From positions 372,001 to 436,000 of the forward strand of contig NZ_CP151657.1 in assembly GCF_038405225.1 (NCBI RefSeq): a stretch of DNA of 64,000 nucleotides, read 5' to 3'. Shown piece by piece: positions 16,716 to 25,744 of this stretch. The stretch comes from Arthrobacter citreus (GTDB lineage Bacteria; Actinomycetota; Actinomycetes; Actinomycetales; Micrococcaceae). The notes under the pieces are model-generated. The model worked only from the letters and a program-made list of their open reading frames with translations, did no database searches and had not been told where the DNA came from. Made by a program: the position numbers and the translations under genes. Each line of letters begins with the position of its first letter. Position 1 is the first letter of the stretch.

Positions 16716-16779
16716 GGTCCGCAGCGCAGATGCTGTGCTTCCGTCCGGAGGGTGATGCGGCCCCTGCTAGCCTCGCTTC

Positions 16780-18270
16780 ATGCGCAAAACGTCGGCACGA
16801 ACCCCCAAGACCGCTGCAGGGGAGCGCGTACTGATCCTGTCCGCAGGGGTGGGCTCCGGGCACAACAGTGCCGCGGCGGCGGTGCAGCAGGCGTGCGCCG
16901 CGCGTTCCGACGTCGCCGAGGTGCAGGTACTGGACGTGCTGCAGGTCAGCAGCGTGCTGTACCGGGCGCTGCTGAACAAGGGCTACTTTGTCCTGGTTGA
17001 GGGCTTGCCGTGGCTGATCGACTGGGGCTACGACATCAGTGACCCGCCCTTCCGCCGCCGGGGCCCCATAGACCCCTGGACAAGGATGAACTCCGTTCCG
17101 GTCATTGATGCCGTCAAGCGATTCCGGCCGACCGCGATCGTGTGCACGCACTTCCTGCCCGCCCAGCTGCTGGCATCACTGCTCCTTCGCGGCGTGACCG
17201 GCGCGAGGACTGCCGTCGTCACGACGGACTATGACTTCCAGGGGCTGTCGCTTACCGGCGCGTTCCACGCGCTTTTCCTGGCCCGGGAGGAGGGGCGGGT
17301 GGAGCTGATGGCGTTCGGACTGCCCGCCGACCGCGTGGCGGCCCCGGGGATTCCGATCGCTCCACAGCTAAAGGCCGCACCCGAACGCGATGCAACCGAG
17401 CCCCCGATGCTGCTGATCTCCGCGGGCGCGAGCGGCGGTGACTACGCCGTCGCCGTGGTGCGGCAGACGCTGCACATGCGCTCGCCGTTCACTGCGACGG
17501 TCGTGTGCGGACGCAACGAAGCCCTGCGCAAGCGCATAGAGCAGGTGGTGGCACCCGCCGGAGACCGCTACCGCGTGCTCGGCTTCACCACGGAGATGCC
17601 GCAGCTGCTGCGCCGCGCCGATCTGTTTGTGGGCAAGCCCGGCGGATTGTCAGTGTCGGAGTGCATGGCTGCCGGGCTGCCGATGGTGCTGGTGAACCCC
17701 ATTCCGGGCCAGGAGGTCCGCAACGGCGACTACCTGATGGAGCAGGGGGCGGCGGTCCGCTGCAACACTGCCGCGACAATCGGCTGGAAGCTCGACGAGA
17801 TACTGCGCGAGCCGGGCCGCCTGCAGCGGATGCAGGCCGCGGCGCAAAGGACCGGCCGGCCTGACGCTGCGGCGGACGTGCTGTCCGGGCTGCTGGACGG
17901 ACCGTCCCGTCCGCTGGTCACAACCCGGGCGGCGCAGAAGACAATCCTCTCCGCCAGCGAGGAGCGCGTTGTCGCGACCGATCTCAGCGGACCATCGGCA
18001 CTGGTCCGCCTGATCGACTCGGCGACGGGCAGCACAGTCGCCCTGCTGCAGGCCCAGGAGCTGGAGGATTTGCAGAGGCGGTACGGGACCCGGGACGGAG
18101 GCCTGGTGCTGCGGCGCGGCCAGGCGCTGCGGTCGCTCAGGTGGGAGGAGCGGCGGCTGATCCGGGCCATCCTGGGGAAGGATGAAACGCTGTCGGTCCA
18201 CGTTGAGAGATCCCGTCCTCACCGGCTGGTTCCGCAGGGCACCGCAACCGGACCGCGTCCGCCCAGCTGA
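16780..18270 (+). CDS. MGDG-synthase-type glycosyltransferase (GT28-like) with extra C-terminal region
   Basis: 496 residues. Residues 16-35 hold LILSAGVGSGHNSAA, the N-terminal signature of MGDG synthases and processive diacylglycerol glucosyltransferases. The second Rossmann lobe has LLISAGASGGDYA, FTTEMPQLLRRADLFVGKPGG and CMAAGLPMVLVNPIPGQE, the UDP-sugar site of the GT28 C-terminal domain. It probably glycosylates a lipid acceptor at the membrane. Residues after about 375 (about 120) do not belong to the usual fold and are unrecognised; part of this tail is coded on DNA that also codes the end of the GH3 gene on the other strand. Confidence 0.82.
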   Translation: MRKTSARTPKTAAGERVLILSAGVGSGHNSAAAAVQQACAARSDVAEVQVLDVLQVSSVLYRALLNKGYFVLVEGLPWLIDWGYDISDPPFRRRGPIDPWTRMNSVPVIDAVKRFRPTAIVCTHFLPAQLLASLLLRGVTGARTAVVTTDYDFQGLSLTGAFHALFLAREEGRVELMAFGLPADRVAAPGIPIAPQLKAAPERDATEPPMLLISAGASGGDYAVAVVRQTLHMRSPFTATVVCGRNEALRKRIEQVVAPAGDRYRVLGFTTEMPQLLRRADLFVGKPGGLSVSECMAAGLPMVLVNPIPGQEVRNGDYLMEQGAAVRCNTAATIGWKLDEILREPGRLQRMQAAAQRTGRPDAAADVLSGLLDGPSRPLVTTRAAQKTILSASEERVVATDLSGPSALVRLIDSATGSTVALLQAQELEDLQRRYGTRDGGLVLRRGQALRSLRWEERRLIRAILGKDETLSVHVERSRPHRLVPQGTATGPRPPS

Positions 18271-20386
18271 CCGGGCTGTGCCAGCCGGCGAGCAGGGCCC
18301 AGTCCCCGGCGCGGGGGGACCAGCATTTGGTGGCCGGATCGCGCTGCAGCGTAGGACCCGCATCCAGGGAAACCCGCACCGCTGTCTCCGCGCCGGGCTG
18401 CAGCGTCACCTTCCGGAAGCCCAGGAGCTGAGCCACCGGCCTGGAAACTGACACGTCTGCGGCGTAGATCTGAACAACGGTGGAGCCTGTGCGGTTACCG
18501 GTGTTTGTGACAAGCACGTCCGCGGTGCCGCCAGTGTCATCGAAGTGATGGTTGAGAAGGCGGTGCTCGAACGTGGTGTAGCCCAGGCCGAAACCGAACG
18601 GGAAGGCCGGCGCGTTCCCCTCGCCGTCGAGCCGGCGTTGACCCCACTTATCGTCATAGACGACGGACTTCGCCGCGCGGTCAAACGGCGGCAGATGCGC
18701 GGCGTCCGTCGGCAGCACAAACGGCAGCCGCCCGCCGGGCTCCGCAGTACCGGTCAGCACGTCCGCCAGGCCGCGTCCACCCTCCATGCCTCCGTACCAG
18801 GCGAGGACAAGCGCGGGCACGTGCGCCCGCCATTCCTCCGTGAGGATCGTGCTCCCGCCGATCAGTACGACGACGGTCCGGGGGTTCGCGGCGGCCACGG
18901 TGCGGATGAGACGCACATCGGACGGGCGCAGGTTGAGCGAGCTGCGGTCGCCGCCCCGGACGAACCTCGACGCCAGATGGGCGAGGCCAATGAGGACCCG
19001 ACGGAGGGCGCCCGCGCCAAAAGCCCGGCTAAGGACACCCACGTCGACGCCGCCGGTAACCACGGACTCGCCCTCATCGTGCTGGTCCAGGCCGACGACG
19101 ACGATGGCCGTGTCCGCGGCGGCCGCCAGTGCGGCGGCGGCGCGTTCGTTCCGACCTGACGCAGCCGTGATGCGCACCCGGGGGAGCGCCTCGCGCAGCC
19201 CCTGCAGCGGCGAGATTGTGGAGGGAGGCCGGACGCGAGATGAGCCGTGATCGCCCAGGTTCGCCCGGGCCGCGAGCCGGCCGATTACCGCGAGGCGGCG
19301 GATCGAGGGAGCCAGCGGCAGGAGCGGTACTTCGCCACGAATTTCATTCTTCAGCAGCACGATCGACTCCACGGCGGCCCGGCGGGCAAGCGCCCGGTGG
19401 GCCGGGGAGGCGATGAGGGCAGTGCTGGGCTCCGCCAACTCCCGGCTCGCGGCATGGAGCACGCTGGTGCGCAGGATGCGGCCCGCGGACTGCAGCACGG
19501 TGTCGCGGGCCAGCTTTCCGCTCCGTAGCGCGGCAGGCAGATCGCGGGCACGAAGAAGCCGCAGCGGCATCTCCACATCCATCCCCGCCTGCAGGCTGGC
19601 GGCGGCGTCGTGGGTGCCGAACACCCAGTCGCTTGTCACGAACCCCGGGAAGCCCCACTCGCGCCGCAGCACATCGGTGAGCAGGGCGTGATTCACATCC
19701 ATGTACTCGCCCCGCACCCGGTTGTAGGAACTCATCACCGAGTCGGCGCCGGCGTCCACAACAGCCTTGAAATGCGGCAGGTACACCTCGTGCAGGGCAT
19801 GCTCGTCCACTGTCACATCGACCTCGAAGCGCTCGTCCTCCATCGAATTGAGCGCAAAGTGTTTCACGCACGCCATCGTGTGCACGCGTACGCCCCGGGT
19901 CATCGCCGATCCCATCCGGCCGGTGAGCACCGGATCCTCCCCGTAGCACTCCTGCGCCCGGCCCCACGCGGGGTGGCGGAGCAGATTCACGCAGATGGAG
20001 GCGGAGTAGTTGGCGCCCCGTGCCCTGGTTTCCAGACCGACGGCGAGCCCAACCTGTTCCTCCAGCGACGGATTCCAGGTCGCGGCCCGTGCCATCGTCA
20101 CGGGGAAGGCTGTGGAGGCGCCAATCACGACGCCGCGGCCGCCGTCGCTGAACCGGATTCCCGGGATGCCCAGCCGCGGGACCGCCCCGGCCACGAAAGG
20201 CAGCCGGCGCAGCAGCATCGGGATGAACGGGAGCAGCAGCCCGGGGGAGTCGCCGTCGAGCAGCCCGAGGAGCTCCCTGTCCGTCATCTGCCGGACCAGT
20301 TGGTTGGCGGCTTCATCGGCGTTGAGCTCGCCGGTCCGGACTGCCCGGACCGCCTCGCCGTAGGCGCCCGCCGTCGTCATCTTCAT
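18137..20386 (-). CDS. Glycoside hydrolase family 3 beta-glycosidase (cytoplasmic)
   Basis: 749 residues, no signal peptide. The GH3 N-terminal barrel shows RFSDGGRGVV, CVKHFALNSMEDERF and the nucleophile Asp253 in GFVTSDWVFGTHDAA. The C-terminal alpha/beta sandwich has VVLIGGSTILTEEW and LAWYGGMEGGRGLADVLTG, followed by a fibronectin-III-like domain (VTNTGNRTGSTVVQIYAAD). GH3 enzymes release non-reducing beta-linked glucose, xylose or N-acetylglucosamine; the specificity here is open. The start is MKM at 20386 or the ATG two codons later; no good Shine-Dalgarno is seen. Its last 134 bases overlap the glycosyltransferase gene tail to tail, and the last 30 residues look like a read-on tail. 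Confidence 0.88.
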   Translation of the reverse strand: MKMTTAGAYGEAVRAVRTGELNADEAANQLVRQMTDRELLGLLDGDSPGLLLPFIPMLLRRLPFVAGAVPRLGIPGIRFSDGGRGVVIGASTAFPVTMARAATWNPSLEEQVGLAVGLETRARGANYSASICVNLLRHPAWGRAQECYGEDPVLTGRMGSAMTRGVRVHTMACVKHFALNSMEDERFEVDVTVDEHALHEVYLPHFKAVVDAGADSVMSSYNRVRGEYMDVNHALLTDVLRREWGFPGFVTSDWVFGTHDAAASLQAGMDVEMPLRLLRARDLPAALRSGKLARDTVLQSAGRILRTSVLHAASRELAEPSTALIASPAHRALARRAAVESIVLLKNEIRGEVPLLPLAPSIRRLAVIGRLAARANLGDHGSSRVRPPSTISPLQGLREALPRVRITAASGRNERAAAALAAAADTAIVVVGLDQHDEGESVVTGGVDVGVLSRAFGAGALRRVLIGLAHLASRFVRGGDRSSLNLRPSDVRLIRTVAAANPRTVVVLIGGSTILTEEWRAHVPALVLAWYGGMEGGRGLADVLTGTAEPGGRLPFVLPTDAAHLPPFDRAAKSVVYDDKWGQRRLDGEGNAPAFPFGFGLGYTTFEHRLLNHHFDDTGGTADVLVTNTGNRTGSTVVQIYAADVSVSRPVAQLLGFRKVTLQPGAETAVRVSLDAGPTLQRDPATKCWSPRAGDWALLAGWHSPVSWADAVRLRCPAEPAGEDGISQRGPTAFHPSPGWPGSAAAPPT

Positions 20387-20463
20387 GGACTAGATTCTGC
20401 ACCCTGTGAGTGCGAGTCGTGAGTGCGCCTCAGCCGGCAGCCGGAAAACCGATTTCAGCCGGC

Positions 20464-21123
20464 CTAGGCGGACTGTACATATGCCAGTACGGCCAGCACC
20501 CGCCGGTGATCTTCGGGGCTGTGCTGCAGTCCCAGCTTTGCGAAAATGGACGTGATGTTCTTTTCCACCGCACCTGCGGACAGGAACAGGGCGCTGCCGA
20601 CGGCGGCGTTGGTCCGGCCCTGCGCCATCAGCTCCAGCACCTCGCGCTCCCGCGGAGTCAGCGCGTCCAGCACCGCACGGCGCCGCGATGCACCCATCAG
20701 CTGCTGCACCACCTCCGGATCCAGCACCGTCTCCCCGCGGGCCAGCCGCTCCAGGGCACCGAGGAAGTCCCCGACGTCGGCCACCCGGTCCTTCAACAGG
20801 TAGCCAACACCGGCCGGATTGCCCGCCAGCAGCTCCGCGGCATACCGCGTCTCCACATACTGCGACAGCACCAGCACGCCAACGTCGGGATGCAGGCGGC
20901 GCAGCGCGATGGCCGCCTGAATGCCCTCATTGGTGAAGGTGGGCGGCATCCGGTTATCCAGGATGACGACGTCGGGCCGGTCGCCGTCCTCCGCCGCGTG
21001 CACGGCGGCCAGGAGATCCGCGGCGTTGTCGACGGCGATGTCCACCTCATGCCCGCGGCTGCCCAGCAGCTCCACCAGACCTGCCCGCAGCAGGGCGGAG
21101 TCTTCGGCCAGCGCCAGCCTCAC
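20464..21123 (-). CDS. LuxR-family two-component response regulator
   Basis: 219 residues from GTG 21123 (the frame stays open upstream, but VRLALAEDSALLRAGL is the normal receiver start). The receiver has acidic Glu7-Asp8, phosphoacceptor Asp56 (VVILDNRMPP), a Ser in VLVLSQY and Lys in GYLLKDRV. The output is a LuxR helix-turn-helix: LTPREREVLELMAQGRTN, then LSAGAVEKNITSIFAKLG. It follows the sensor kinase by 46 bases on the same strand, so the two form a cognate pair of the NarL/DesR type. The target genes are unknown. Confidence 0.9.
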   Translation of the reverse strand: MRLALAEDSALLRAGLVELLGSRGHEVDIAVDNAADLLAAVHAAEDGDRPDVVILDNRMPPTFTNEGIQAAIALRRLHPDVGVLVLSQYVETRYAAELLAGNPAGVGYLLKDRVADVGDFLGALERLARGETVLDPEVVQQLMGASRRRAVLDALTPREREVLELMAQGRTNAAVGSALFLSAGAVEKNITSIFAKLGLQHSPEDHRRVLAVLAYVQSA

Positions 21124-21169
21124 GCGGGAAGGGGTGCAGGGCAGGCTGCAGCGAAGGAGAGCTGGAGAA

Positions 21170-22495
21170 TCATGCCTTCGAGGATAGCGGAAGCTCAACG
21201 CTGGTTCGGGTGGGCCCGCCCGAGGGGGAGTCGATCTCCAGCCGGCCGTCAACAGACCCGATCCGTTCCTGCAGGCCGGCCAGGCCGGTGCGGGTGCCGG
21301 CTGCCGTCCGGCGGCTGATCGCCGCGCCGCCGTGTCCGTTGTCGGTGACGCTCAACAGCAGGGCATCGTCATCATGGCCGGCGACCGTAATCGCGATCCC
21401 GGTGCCGCCGGAGTGCTTGACGGCGTTGTTCACCAGCTCGCTGGCGCAGAAGTAGGCAATGGCCTCAACCGCGGGGTCGGGGCGGCGGGCCAGCTTGTAG
21501 CTGACCGTGGCGGGCAGGGCCGCGCCGGCGGCCAGTGTAGCCAGCGCGGTGTCCAGGCCGTCCTCCAGCGCGGCCGGGCGGATGCCGCGGGCCAGGCCGC
21601 GCAGGTCCGCCAGGGCTTCCTTGGCGGTGCCGTTGGCGCTGTCCAGCAGGGACAGGATTTCGGGGCTGGCCGTTTCACTGGACAGGCGGTCGCGGACATC
21701 GCCAACCTTCATGGCAATGGCCACCAGCTGAGCCTGGGTGCCGTCATGCAGATCCCGTTCAATCCGGCGCAGGCGGGAGTCGGCGTCATCCACCGAGGCG
21801 CTGCGGGACTGCTCCAGCTGGCGCACCCGCAGGCTTGACGCCGTCGGGGTGAGGAGGGCCCCTGCCAGAAGCGCCTGCACGCGGGCGGTTCCGTTATTGA
21901 TCCACGGCCAGATGAGCAGCAGCAGCAGGCCGGCCCCGGCGTAGATCCACTGCCACTGGGTGGTGTCCGCATACACATCCGGAAAGACCTGGCTGCCCCG
22001 GTGCCAGCTGCCGTCCGATGCCTGCTGCATGGGCAGGTAGCGGTACCAGAACCAGTGGGTCAGCCCTCCCAGTGCCGTGATCAGCCAAGTGATGCTGAGA
22101 ACCGCGAACGTCATGGAAGTGATGAAGGACAACACCATGTGGGCTAGTGCCCTCCAACCGGCGGCATCGGTCAGGCCGCTGCGAAGGAAGCCGACAAAGC
22201 CCGGGCGCGGGGCAAACGGCAGCGGGGCCGGCAGATCGGTGCCCAGCAGGTTTCGAACCAGTCCCCGGTTGAGCATTGCCCAGCCGCGTGCTCCAATGAT
22301 CATCGCGGCTGGAATCACCAGCCCGGCCCAGGTCACCAGCAGTCCGGCGCCGAGGGACACGGCGGTGACCGCGTAGGTCAGGGCCAGCGGCGCCAGGAGG
22401 ACTGAGATCCAGTGATAGCCGAAGGCCCGCCAGGTTTTGGCCTGTAAAAGAGCGGGGCCGCGGGATGGGCGGGCGGGGGAAGCGGATAACGTCAT
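21170..22495 (-). CDS. Membrane sensor histidine kinase (HisKA_3 type)
   Basis: 441 residues. The N-terminal 210 residues have about five to six hydrophobic helices in a sensor-like arrangement typical of actinobacterial NarL-type kinases. The phosphorylated His250 lies in RRIERDLHDGTQAQLVAIAM. The HATPase has YFCASELVNNAVKHSGG (N-box) and LLSVTDNGHGG (D-box), then GLAGLQERIG. It would phosphorylate the LuxR regulator just downstream. The signal is unknown; a membrane or cell-envelope signal is likely because no periplasmic domain of size is present. Confidence 0.9.
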   Translation of the reverse strand: MTLSASPARPSRGPALLQAKTWRAFGYHWISVLLAPLALTYAVTAVSLGAGLLVTWAGLVIPAAMIIGARGWAMLNRGLVRNLLGTDLPAPLPFAPRPGFVGFLRSGLTDAAGWRALAHMVLSFITSMTFAVLSITWLITALGGLTHWFWYRYLPMQQASDGSWHRGSQVFPDVYADTTQWQWIYAGAGLLLLLIWPWINNGTARVQALLAGALLTPTASSLRVRQLEQSRSASVDDADSRLRRIERDLHDGTQAQLVAIAMKVGDVRDRLSSETASPEILSLLDSANGTAKEALADLRGLARGIRPAALEDGLDTALATLAAGAALPATVSYKLARRPDPAVEAIAYFCASELVNNAVKHSGGTGIAITVAGHDDDALLLSVTDNGHGGAAISRRTAAGTRTGLAGLQERIGSVDGRLEIDSPSGGPTRTSVELPLSSKA

Positions 22496-22689
22496 GGTCT
22501 AAGTCTGCTGGTCCCGGCGACAGCGCGACACCGGGCAGGCCGCCGGGCTTCGGTGGGGATAACCCCCGCCGGGCAATGAGCGCTTTGCATCAGCCGTGGA
22601 CCGGGCAAATCAGACCGGGACGGACTGGCCTTGTCGCGGAGCGGGAAAAGGCTTACTGTTCTTGCCAGTATTCGAAAGGAATAAACGTC

Positions 22690-22701
22690 GTAAGCGCTTA
22701 C
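22690..22701. promoter_or_regulatory. LacI-type operator in front of the regulator gene
   Basis: GTAAGCGCTTAC, a perfect 12-base palindrome with the CG centre typical of LacI/GalR operators. It lies 44 bases before the regulator start, suggesting autoregulation. The core AGCGCTTAC recurs at 23919-23927, with GCGCTTAC at 23821-23828. Confidence 0.7.
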
Positions 22702-22745
22702 CACTCGGCAGCCCTGCCCCGCGGTGCTGTGACAAAATTGCAACT

Positions 22746-23777
22746 ATGACCGAGACTCGAGCCCGGCGCCCCGGACGGGCCGTCATTACCCTTGCCGATG
22801 TCGCGGCTGCCGCTGGGGTGTCCACCGCAACGGTGTCCCGCGTGATGAACCGCGTGCCGACGGTCAATCCTGGCCTGGCGCTGCGCGTGGAGGCCATCGC
22901 CCGGCAAATGGGCTATCAATTTAATGCAGCCGCCCGCACCCTGGCAACCGGCCGCACCGGCGCCGTCGCCCTCATCATCTCCGAGGCTGACCTTTCACAG
23001 CCATACTCCTTCACATCAGCACCTCTGCACGGCGTCCTGTCCGCGGTCGCCCGGCATGACCTGCAGATTGTCATGCTCCTCTCCGGCAGCGCCCAGCAGG
23101 AGTCGTACCTGCTCGAATCCCTGGGCCGCACCGGGGTGGACGGAGCGATGGTCATCCTCGAAGACGAAATCTCGCATCTGCCCGAGCTGCTTGGCGATGC
23201 GGGGGTTCCGGTGGTTTACCTGGGCCGTCCGCTGGGAGACGCAACTTCCCAGTCCTATGTCGACGTCGACAACGTGGGCGGTGCGCGCATCGCCACCGAG
23301 GCGCTGATTGAAGCGGGACGAACCCGTATCGCCATTCTGGCCGGCACCGATCGCCTGACGGCGGCGAGAGACCGCCTCGAAGGTTGGCGGTCCACCTTGA
23401 CCGAGCATGGCCTCGAAGCCCATCGCATCGCCCGCGGAGCGTTCTCGCCGGCAGGCGGAGCGGACACCATGACCCGCCTGCTCGCCGCATACCCGGACAT
23501 TGATGGCGTCTTCGTGTGTTCGGACTACATGGGCTCCGGAGCTCTGCAGGTGCTGGCCGCAGCCGGACGCCGCGTACCGCATGACGTGTCGTTGGTTAGT
23601 TACGATGACTCGGTCCTGTCAGAGGTGGCGAATCCTCCACTGTCCTCGGTGCGGCAGCCGCTGGAGCTGATGGGCGAAGAGATGGTCGACGCGCTGGCCT
23701 CCCTGATGGCCGGCTCCGGGCCCTCCGTTATTCAGCGCGTTCTGCCGAGCAGCCTCACCCGGCGGGACTCCCTCTAA
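22746..23777 (+). CDS. LacI-family transcriptional regulator
   Basis: 343 residues. The N-terminal helix-turn-helix reads ITLADVAAAAGVSTATVSRVM, followed by the hinge helix region AARTLATGRTGAVALI and a periplasmic-binding-protein-like sensor domain (AILAGTDRLTAARDRLEGW, GVFVCSDYMGSGALQVL). The frame is open further upstream, but ATG 22746 gives a standard LacI N-terminus. No Shine-Dalgarno is obvious. Next to the transport/glycosidase operon, with shared operator-like sequences ahead of both, so it is very probably that operon's repressor, relieved by a xylose- or glucose-containing oligosaccharide. Confidence 0.9.
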   Translation: MTETRARRPGRAVITLADVAAAAGVSTATVSRVMNRVPTVNPGLALRVEAIARQMGYQFNAAARTLATGRTGAVALIISEADLSQPYSFTSAPLHGVLSAVARHDLQIVMLLSGSAQQESYLLESLGRTGVDGAMVILEDEISHLPELLGDAGVPVVYLGRPLGDATSQSYVDVDNVGGARIATEALIEAGRTRIAILAGTDRLTAARDRLEGWRSTLTEHGLEAHRIARGAFSPAGGADTMTRLLAAYPDIDGVFVCSDYMGSGALQVLAAAGRRVPHDVSLVSYDDSVLSEVANPPLSSVRQPLELMGEEMVDALASLMAGSGPSVIQRVLPSSLTRRDSL

Positions 23778-23820
23778 AGCCGATCTGCAGTAGGTGGCCC
23801 CTTGCTGCCTGTTCCAGCAT

Positions 23821-23828
23821 GCGCTTAC
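23821..23828. promoter_or_regulatory. Upstream operator half-site of the glycoside operon
   Basis: GCGCTTAC within CATGCGCTTACTT, matching one arm of the palindrome at 22690-22701. About 98 bases from the promoter-proximal site, so a looped repression complex is conceivable. Confidence 0.4.
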
Positions 23829-23882
23829 TTAACAAACGATGATCGCGTGCTGCGCTCTTTCATGTCCCGCCAAAATCAATGA

Positions 23883-23911
23883 TTGACGTGCCGAAAATTC
23901 GCCGTTACGCT
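23883..23911 (+). promoter_or_regulatory. Promoter of the glycoside transport/hydrolase operon
   Basis: TTGACG at 23883-23888, 17-base spacer, TACGCT at 23906-23911. Transcription would start about 23918, inside the operator TAGCGCTTAC, which explains repression by the neighbouring LacI protein. It leaves an untranslated leader of about 85 bases. Confidence 0.6.
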
Positions 23912-23917
23912 CCGAGA

Positions 23918-23927
23918 TAGCGCTTAC
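23918..23927. promoter_or_regulatory. Promoter-proximal LacI-type operator
   Basis: TAGCGCTTAC seven bases after the -10 box, identical in nine of ten positions to TAAGCGCTTAC of the palindrome before the regulator when aligned on the AGCGCTTAC core. It covers the predicted transcription start. Confidence 0.6.
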
Positions 23928-24005
23928 TGGCATTCTGACTCCACGATGGAATGTGAGATTGGGCACACAGCGGTCGAGGCAGTCTCGATCATCGAAAGGA
24001 CAATG

Positions 24006-25679
24006 ATGTTCACTTCACGAAAAAGACTCGCCGGAGTCGCCGCATTGACAGGGGCAGCCCTGATGCTCAGCAGTTGCTCGGCCGGCGGCGAGGCAAACAG
24101 CGCGGAAGCCGACGCGATTCTGACACTTCCAGGCACCTCGTCAACCCAGTTCACCGAGAACTTCAACCCGTTCTCCACCACGGCCCTTCTCGGCATTCAG
24201 TCCACCGTTTACGAGACCCTGTTCTTCGTGAACCGGGCTGCCGAGGGTGAACCGGTGCCGGTCCTGGGCACCGAGTACTCGTACAACGACGAGGGCAACG
24301 TCCTCAGCATCACCACCCGCGAGGGAGTCAAATGGAGCGACGGCGAGCCCTTCAGCGCCAAGGACGTCGCCTTCACGCTCAACCTGATCGCCAATACGCC
24401 CGCGCTGAACACGGGTGGATTCGACGGGGTGGCCGAAGCCACGAGCGACACCGAACTCACGGTTACGTACCCGCAGGCCGACGTGCTCAACTCCATCGGA
24501 ACCCTCAGCTCCATCTACATTGTTCCCGAACACATCTGGTCCGAGATCGACGACCCCGCGACCCACATCAACAAAGACGCGGTTGGCACCGGACCGTTCA
24601 CGGTGTCCGACTTCTCTCCCCAGAGCTACCTGCTGGAAAAGAATGAAGGCTACTGGGAAGAGGGCAAGCCCGAGCTCGACGGCGTTCGCTACGTGTCCCT
24701 GTCCGGGAACCAGGCCGGCGTTGACTCAATCCTCAACGGCGACGTTGACTGGATGAGCATGTTCATTCCCGAGGTCGAATCCCTCCTCGGCCCGGAGGAA
24801 GATATCGAGTACGTCAACACTGTCCAAAACCAGCTCTCGCTCGTCACCTGCTCAAATGCTGAGCTCGGCTGCACCGGCCCGCAGACCGACCCGGCTGTCC
24901 GCCAGGCCATCTACGCGGCCATGGACCGTGATCAGCTCAATTCCCTCGCCTTCTCCGAGCTCAACGGTGACATCAGCCCCACCTATGCACTGCTTCCCCG
25001 CGACGAAAAGTGGATTTCCCCGTCAATCAAGGAGCCCATCGCCTCCAACACCGGCGACCCCGCCAAAGCCGAGAAGCTGCTGACCGACGCAGGGTATGCC
25101 AAGGGATCCGACGGCATCTATGCCAAGAACCGCGAGCGGCTGAGCTTCTCCGTGAAGACCGTCACCGGCTGGACGGACTGGATTGCCGGAATCGAAACCA
25201 TGGCCCAGCAGCTGCTGCCGGTCGGGATCGAGCTGAAGGCCGAGCAGATGTCCTGGAACGAATGGACCGAAGCAACCAACACCGGTAACTTCCAGCTGCT
25301 GGTGAACAACCTGTGGCCCGGTGCCGGCTCTGAGCCCTACTACCTCTACAACGCATTCTTCGACAGTGATTCAACGGCACCCGTCGGCGAGTCGGCTAAC
25401 CCGAACTGGGCCCGCTACTCGAACCCGGACGTCGATGCGGCCCTGGCCGTCCTGAACGTGACCACCGACGAGGACGTGAAGATGGAGCAGTACGCCATCA
25501 TCCAGGAGGCGATCGTCGAGGACATGCCGTACATCCCGATTCAGGCCTACGGCAGCCTGAGCACGTTCCGCACGGATGTTGTCACGGGCTGGCCCAGCGA
25601 TGACGACCTCTACGCGCTTCCCATGGTGTGGCAGGCACCTGACTACGGTCAGGTACTCAAGAACCTCACCCTAAAGTAA
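24006..25679 (+). CDS. Family 5 ABC transporter substrate-binding lipoprotein
   Basis: 557 residues. Signal peptide with basic start (MFTSRKRLAG) and lipobox LMLSSC (Cys24). The mature protein has the dipeptide/oligopeptide-binding (SBP family 5) layout: FNPFSTTALLGIQSTVYETLF near the start, then VKWSDGEPFSAKDVAFTLNLI and GTGPFTVSDFSPQSYLL. Family 5 proteins also bind cello- and xylo-oligosaccharides in operons with glycosidases. ATG 24006 is chosen because GAAAGGA ends five bases before it; ATG 24003 is an alternative. First gene of the operon 24006-33363. Confidence 0.88.
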   Translation: MFTSRKRLAGVAALTGAALMLSSCSAGGEANSAEADAILTLPGTSSTQFTENFNPFSTTALLGIQSTVYETLFFVNRAAEGEPVPVLGTEYSYNDEGNVLSITTREGVKWSDGEPFSAKDVAFTLNLIANTPALNTGGFDGVAEATSDTELTVTYPQADVLNSIGTLSSIYIVPEHIWSEIDDPATHINKDAVGTGPFTVSDFSPQSYLLEKNEGYWEEGKPELDGVRYVSLSGNQAGVDSILNGDVDWMSMFIPEVESLLGPEEDIEYVNTVQNQLSLVTCSNAELGCTGPQTDPAVRQAIYAAMDRDQLNSLAFSELNGDISPTYALLPRDEKWISPSIKEPIASNTGDPAKAEKLLTDAGYAKGSDGIYAKNRERLSFSVKTVTGWTDWIAGIETMAQQLLPVGIELKAEQMSWNEWTEATNTGNFQLLVNNLWPGAGSEPYYLYNAFFDSDSTAPVGESANPNWARYSNPDVDAALAVLNVTTDEDVKMEQYAIIQEAIVEDMPYIPIQAYGSLSTFRTDVVTGWPSDDDLYALPMVWQAPDYGQVLKNLTLK

Positions 25680-25690
25680 GAATCCATCGG

Positions 25691-25724
25691 GACCAGTGGC
25701 GGGCCTGCGGGCCTGCCACTGGTC
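25691..25724 (+). terminator. Intercistronic hairpin (partial terminator or stabiliser)
   Basis: GACCAGTGGC (25691-25700) pairs with GCCACTGGTC (25715-25724) around a GC-rich loop. It sits between the binding-protein gene and the first permease, where it can limit read-through or protect the upstream message. Confidence 0.65.
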
Positions 25725-25744
25725 TATGTCGGAACGAGAACCGC

